Source: an uncultured Collinsella sp.
Lineage (GTDB): Bacteria > Actinomycetota > Coriobacteriia > Coriobacteriales > Coriobacteriaceae
Length of the DNA stretch: 8,551 nt
Assembly (NCBI GenBank): GCA_900541245.1
Contig: UQIS01000055.1
Location: forward strand, 1 to 8,551
Direction of reading: 5' to 3'
Shown here piece after piece: positions 6,203 through 8,551 of this stretch. Position 1 is the first letter of the stretch. Each line of letters opens with the position of its first letter. Both the position numbers and the translations under genes were made by a program. The notes beneath the pieces are model-generated. The model worked only from the letters and a program-made list of their open reading frames with translations. It was not told where the DNA came from and did no database searches.

Positions 6203-6232
6203 TTGCGTGGATAAGGGCGCGCGTTGTACCAT
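6203..6232 (+). promoter_or_regulatory. Possible promoter for the TOPRIM-like gene
   Basis: TTGCGT (6203-6208) and TACCAT (6227-6232) are separated by 18 bases and match the sigma-70 consensus at only three and four positions. A start near 6240 would leave a leader of about 27 bases before the GTG at 6267. The overlapping TATAGA at 6232-6237 is an alternative -10 without a well-spaced -35. Some promoter is expected here because a terminator precedes. Confidence 0.35.
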
Positions 6233-6266
6233 ATAGACGTATATGTGTGCATATGAAAGGGGCCCC

Positions 6267-8441
6267 GTGGCCAAGACGGTATATTCCGATAACCAACAAA
6301 ATGTCGATGCTCTGGCTGAGCGTCTGAGCGGACAAACGTCGCTTTCTGCCGAGCGGGCAAAGCTGGTTGCCTACGACCTGCTCTGCCGCAAGGCACTCAA
6401 GATTAAGTCGAGCGCGCTGGCGCAGATTTTCCGCTCCGTCGATAAGGAATGTGACACCAAGGCGATGCGCGATGAGCTCATCGCGGCAAAGATCGTGACC
6501 AAGATCGAGGGCAGCGGCATTAACGGGCGCCCGGCGTTCTATACCATCAATGCCGAGATCCGCGATGCCCAGGAGCAGCCTGCCGAGTCCGTCGAAGATT
6601 TTGTCGTCGACGATTTCGCTGACGTGCCTGCTGTGGAAGAAGTTGCTCCGCGTGGGCATGTCGATACCGATGAGTTGCTCGATGAGAACGTTGTGCGTGC
6701 CTTTACGGCCAAGGCAGGACGCGGCGGTTTTGGCGGGGGTGGCAAGCGCGATGCACAGCGCCGCGCCCAGCAGGAGCGCTTCCGTCGCGCCGTTGCTCGA
6801 AAGGGCGAGATGGATGCCGAGGCTGTTGAGACCGAGGTTGCTGCCGAGTCGCAGAAGCCCACGAAGGATCAAAAGCCCGTGGAGGTCCAAGAGCCCAAGC
6901 GCCATCGCGGTGCTCACTTTAAGGCTGCACAGCAGGATGCCGCGCGTGAGGTTGAAGAGTCTTCTGAGGTTGCAAACGATGTTGAGGAGTCTGCCAAGAA
7001 GGCTCCGGGTTCGTGTCGTCCCGGCCGCGGTTTTGCGGGACGCGCGTATCCCGTAAGGCGTCAGGAGAAGGGCGAGTCGGTTTCGACCACCCAGGACGAG
7101 AAGGCCGTTGAGCCGGTGGCTCGCGAGCAAAAGCCTGTTGAGCCGCAGCTTGAGGTTGATGCCGAGGCCAAGGGTCAGCAGCCTACTGATGAGCAGACGG
7201 AGCAGGGCGCGTCGAGCAAGCCTCGCCGCCGTCGCCATCGTGGGGGCCGCAGTTCCCATGCCGAGACTGCGGCCGAGAAGACCACGCCGCAGGACGAAGA
7301 TGCGAAGACCGAGGTTTCTTCGGGGCAGCCTAAGCGCCAGCCGGCGAAGGAGAGCAAGTCCGATCGTCCGCAGAAGCATACGTCCATGCCGAAGCGCGAG
7401 CGCAATCCCCAAGGCGATTCTAAGCGCAAGTCTCAGAGGAAGCCGGAGTCTGCCGCAGCAGATACTGCTGCCCAGCAGCCCGAGTCGGCCGTTCACGGCG
7501 AGGTCTCGGCGTTTGCCCTTGCCCGCGTTTTAGGCAGGCAGCTGCTCAAAGTTGTCCCTACGCCCACGGCGCTCTCTAAGATCAAGGAGCAGCAGACACA
7601 GATCGTAAAGGTTGAGGGTAAGGACGGCAAAAAGGCTCCGCAGCGCACTCAGCACAACGAGATGTCCAACCGCAAGATTGCCGAGGAAATCGCAATCATC
7701 CAGGCTTGGATCGAGCAGAACCGAGGTGCCGATACGCCGGTTGCCTCGCGCCGCCAGCGTGCCTACCAGATCTTTAACGACGAGAAGGCTTTTGACGGCA
7801 AGCACGGTGAGCGCTTGATCAGGCGTATGACCGAAAAGGGCATCAGCATGCAGGCGATCAAGGTCGCCCCCAATCGCCCCGTGCACTTTACGGGCTTCTT
7901 TACGCTGGGAGCCGACAAGCCGTTCATTATGGTCGAGAACCTGGACACCTACGACGAGATCGTCAAGCTGCTGCGTGGCCGCAAGCACGCCAAGCTCTTT
8001 GGCATCAAGGTGGGCGGCGTGATTTTTGGCGGCGGATGCAAGGCGAGCGTCTCGCATGCCCTGGACGATTATCTGGCCGAGATTGGCTATCGCTTTAACT
8101 ACGTTTACTACGTGGGTGATATCGATCGCGAGGGCGCGCGCATCGTCGAGCAGGCTCGCAATGCCAATGTGGTTGAGATTCGCCTGCATGCCGGCATGTA
8201 CCGCGCCATGCTCGCCGAGCATAAGCGTCGCGTGAAGGCCGGCGGCGAGTGCGAGCCCGCGGCTGCCAACCAGGGCGTGCCGCAGAACCTGGCGGCGACG
8301 ATCAAGGATCTGCCCATGGTCACGCGCGTGCAGTTCCGCAACGTGCTGCGCGAGGGCGGGCGCATTCCGCAGGAGATTCTGATGACCGCAGACTATCGGG
8401 ATGGCGACTCGGGAAGCTTCGACCGCATGCTCAACAACTAG
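6267..8441 (+). CDS. Orphan winged-helix / RG-rich linker / JetD-like TOPRIM protein
   Basis: Not a named gene. The 724-residue product has three parts. Residues about 10-98 look like a winged helix: helices over 27-80 and a wing-like GSGINGRPAFYTIN at 82-95. Residues about 100-465 are low complexity, rich in Glu, Lys, Gln, Pro and Ala, with GRGGFGGGGKR (151-161), RPGRGFAGR (251-259) and KPRRRRHRGGR (318-328), probably disordered and nucleic-acid binding. Residues about 467-724 resemble the C-terminal TOPRIM domain of Wadjet JetD (DUF2220) and Spo11/TopoVIA: VENLDTYDEI with E557, VIFGGGCKAS at 585-594, and YYVGDIDREGARI with D618 and D620, the acidic residues expected to bind metal. JetD cleaves DNA in complex with JetABC condensin, but no jetABC is next to this gene, so a defence role is not shown. 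GTG 6267, with AAAGGGG at 6256-6262 just upstream, is preferred over ATG 6243, which has no ribosome binding site. The domain call rests on motifs and should be tested by profile search. Confidence 0.72.
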   Translation: MAKTVYSDNQQNVDALAERLSGQTSLSAERAKLVAYDLLCRKALKIKSSALAQIFRSVDKECDTKAMRDELIAAKIVTKIEGSGINGRPAFYTINAEIRDAQEQPAESVEDFVVDDFADVPAVEEVAPRGHVDTDELLDENVVRAFTAKAGRGGFGGGGKRDAQRRAQQERFRRAVARKGEMDAEAVETEVAAESQKPTKDQKPVEVQEPKRHRGAHFKAAQQDAAREVEESSEVANDVEESAKKAPGSCRPGRGFAGRAYPVRRQEKGESVSTTQDEKAVEPVAREQKPVEPQLEVDAEAKGQQPTDEQTEQGASSKPRRRRHRGGRSSHAETAAEKTTPQDEDAKTEVSSGQPKRQPAKESKSDRPQKHTSMPKRERNPQGDSKRKSQRKPESAAADTAAQQPESAVHGEVSAFALARVLGRQLLKVVPTPTALSKIKEQQTQIVKVEGKDGKKAPQRTQHNEMSNRKIAEEIAIIQAWIEQNRGADTPVASRRQRAYQIFNDEKAFDGKHGERLIRRMTEKGISMQAIKVAPNRPVHFTGFFTLGADKPFIMVENLDTYDEIVKLLRGRKHAKLFGIKVGGVIFGGGCKASVSHALDDYLAEIGYRFNYVYYVGDIDREGARIVEQARNANVVEIRLHAGMYRAMLAEHKRRVKAGGECEPAAANQGVPQNLAATIKDLPMVTRVQFRNVLREGGRIPQEILMTADYRDGDSGSFDRMLNN

Positions 8442-8450
8442 GGCGTTCGG

Positions 8451-8466
8451 CCCCGGGAGAGCGGGG
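8451..8466 (+). other. Small GC hairpin after the TOPRIM-like gene
   Basis: CCCCG (8451-8455) can pair with CGGGG (8462-8466) around a GGAGAG loop. No T-run follows, so it is unlikely to terminate transcription alone; read-through into the next gene is possible. Confidence 0.25.
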
Positions 8467-8521
8467 ACACCGGCTTAGGTTAGAAGGAAGACAGTACTAA
8501 GAACGACGGAGGGCACGATAA

Positions 8522-8551
8522 GTGGGCACCAGGTGGGGAGGGACAAGAGAT
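8522..8551 (+). CDS. Start of a downstream gene, 10 codons visible
   Basis: GTG at 8522 opens a frame that stays open to the window's edge, reading MGTRWGGTRD if GTG is decoded as Met. GGAGGG at 8508-8513 sits eight bases upstream, a good ribosome binding site. The intergenic distance from the previous stop is 80 bases with no clear terminator. Too little is visible to name a product, and ten codons could be open by chance; the call rests on the binding site and spacing. Confidence 0.45.
   Translation, partial: MGTRWGGTRD

Noticed and set aside
6243..6266. ATG at 6243 as the start of the TOPRIM-like protein.
   Set aside because: It lacks a Shine-Dalgarno sequence, whereas GTG 6267 has AAAGGGG just upstream; it would add only eight residues.
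4035..7496. A 1153-codon open frame on the minus strand spanning cstA, the intergenic region and half of the TOPRIM-like gene.
   Set aside because: It is antisense to two well-supported genes, its product is low-complexity and matches nothing I recognise, and the absence of stops follows from the GC-rich, strongly biased codons of the + strand genes.
6267..8441. A complete Wadjet defence system.
   Set aside because: Only a JetD-like C-terminal domain is visible; no JetA, JetB or JetC gene lies in the window and the N-terminal half differs from JetD.

Overview
The window looks like chromosomal DNA from a high-GC, anaerobic actinobacterium, most likely a Coriobacteriia member such as Collinsella. 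This is an inference from the GC-rich codon usage, the alr / family-4 uracil-DNA glycosylase / tsaE / tsaB-rimI-tsaD arrangement and the style of the proteins; no marker in the window proves it. All genes I support lie on the + strand, and I see no mobile element, CRISPR array, tRNA or rRNA.

Region 1 (1-3769) is one tight operon: the 3' end of alanine racemase (alr), a 4Fe-4S uracil-DNA glycosylase, tsaE, and a 794-residue fusion of TsaB, RimI and TsaD. TsaE, TsaB and TsaD act together in making the t6A modification at position 37 of ANN-decoding tRNAs; RimI acetylates ribosomal protein S18. The TsaC/Sua5 enzyme that makes the threonylcarbamoyl-adenylate substrate is not in the window. A hairpin at 3733-3769 closes the operon.

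Region 2 (3770-4193) has no large gene but is dense in regulation. It holds an AT-rich stretch, a good sigma-70-type promoter whose spacer contains an 18-bp palindrome, then a short leader ORF (MFTHQLNIISVVII, possibly with an eight-residue upstream extension). After the leader come a series of overlapping, mutually exclusive hairpins and a perfect 12-bp terminator with a six-T run. This has the layout of a leader-peptide transcription attenuator, and the gene behind it is cstA.

Region 3 (4194-6083) is cstA, a multi-pass peptide/pyruvate-type transporter with strongly biased codons that suggest high expression. It is followed by its own terminator at 6123-6160.

Region 4 (6203-8441) is a 724-residue protein that starts at a GTG. 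It has an N-terminal winged-helix-like domain, about 365 residues of charged, RG-rich disordered linker, and a C-terminal TOPRIM-like domain resembling JetD (DUF2220) / Spo11-TopoVIA. No JetA, JetB or JetC gene is visible beside it. The last 30 bases appear to begin another gene, with a good ribosome binding site and a GTG start.

The two observations most worth follow-up are the branched-chain-type attenuator in front of cstA and the orphan winged-helix/RG-linker/TOPRIM protein.
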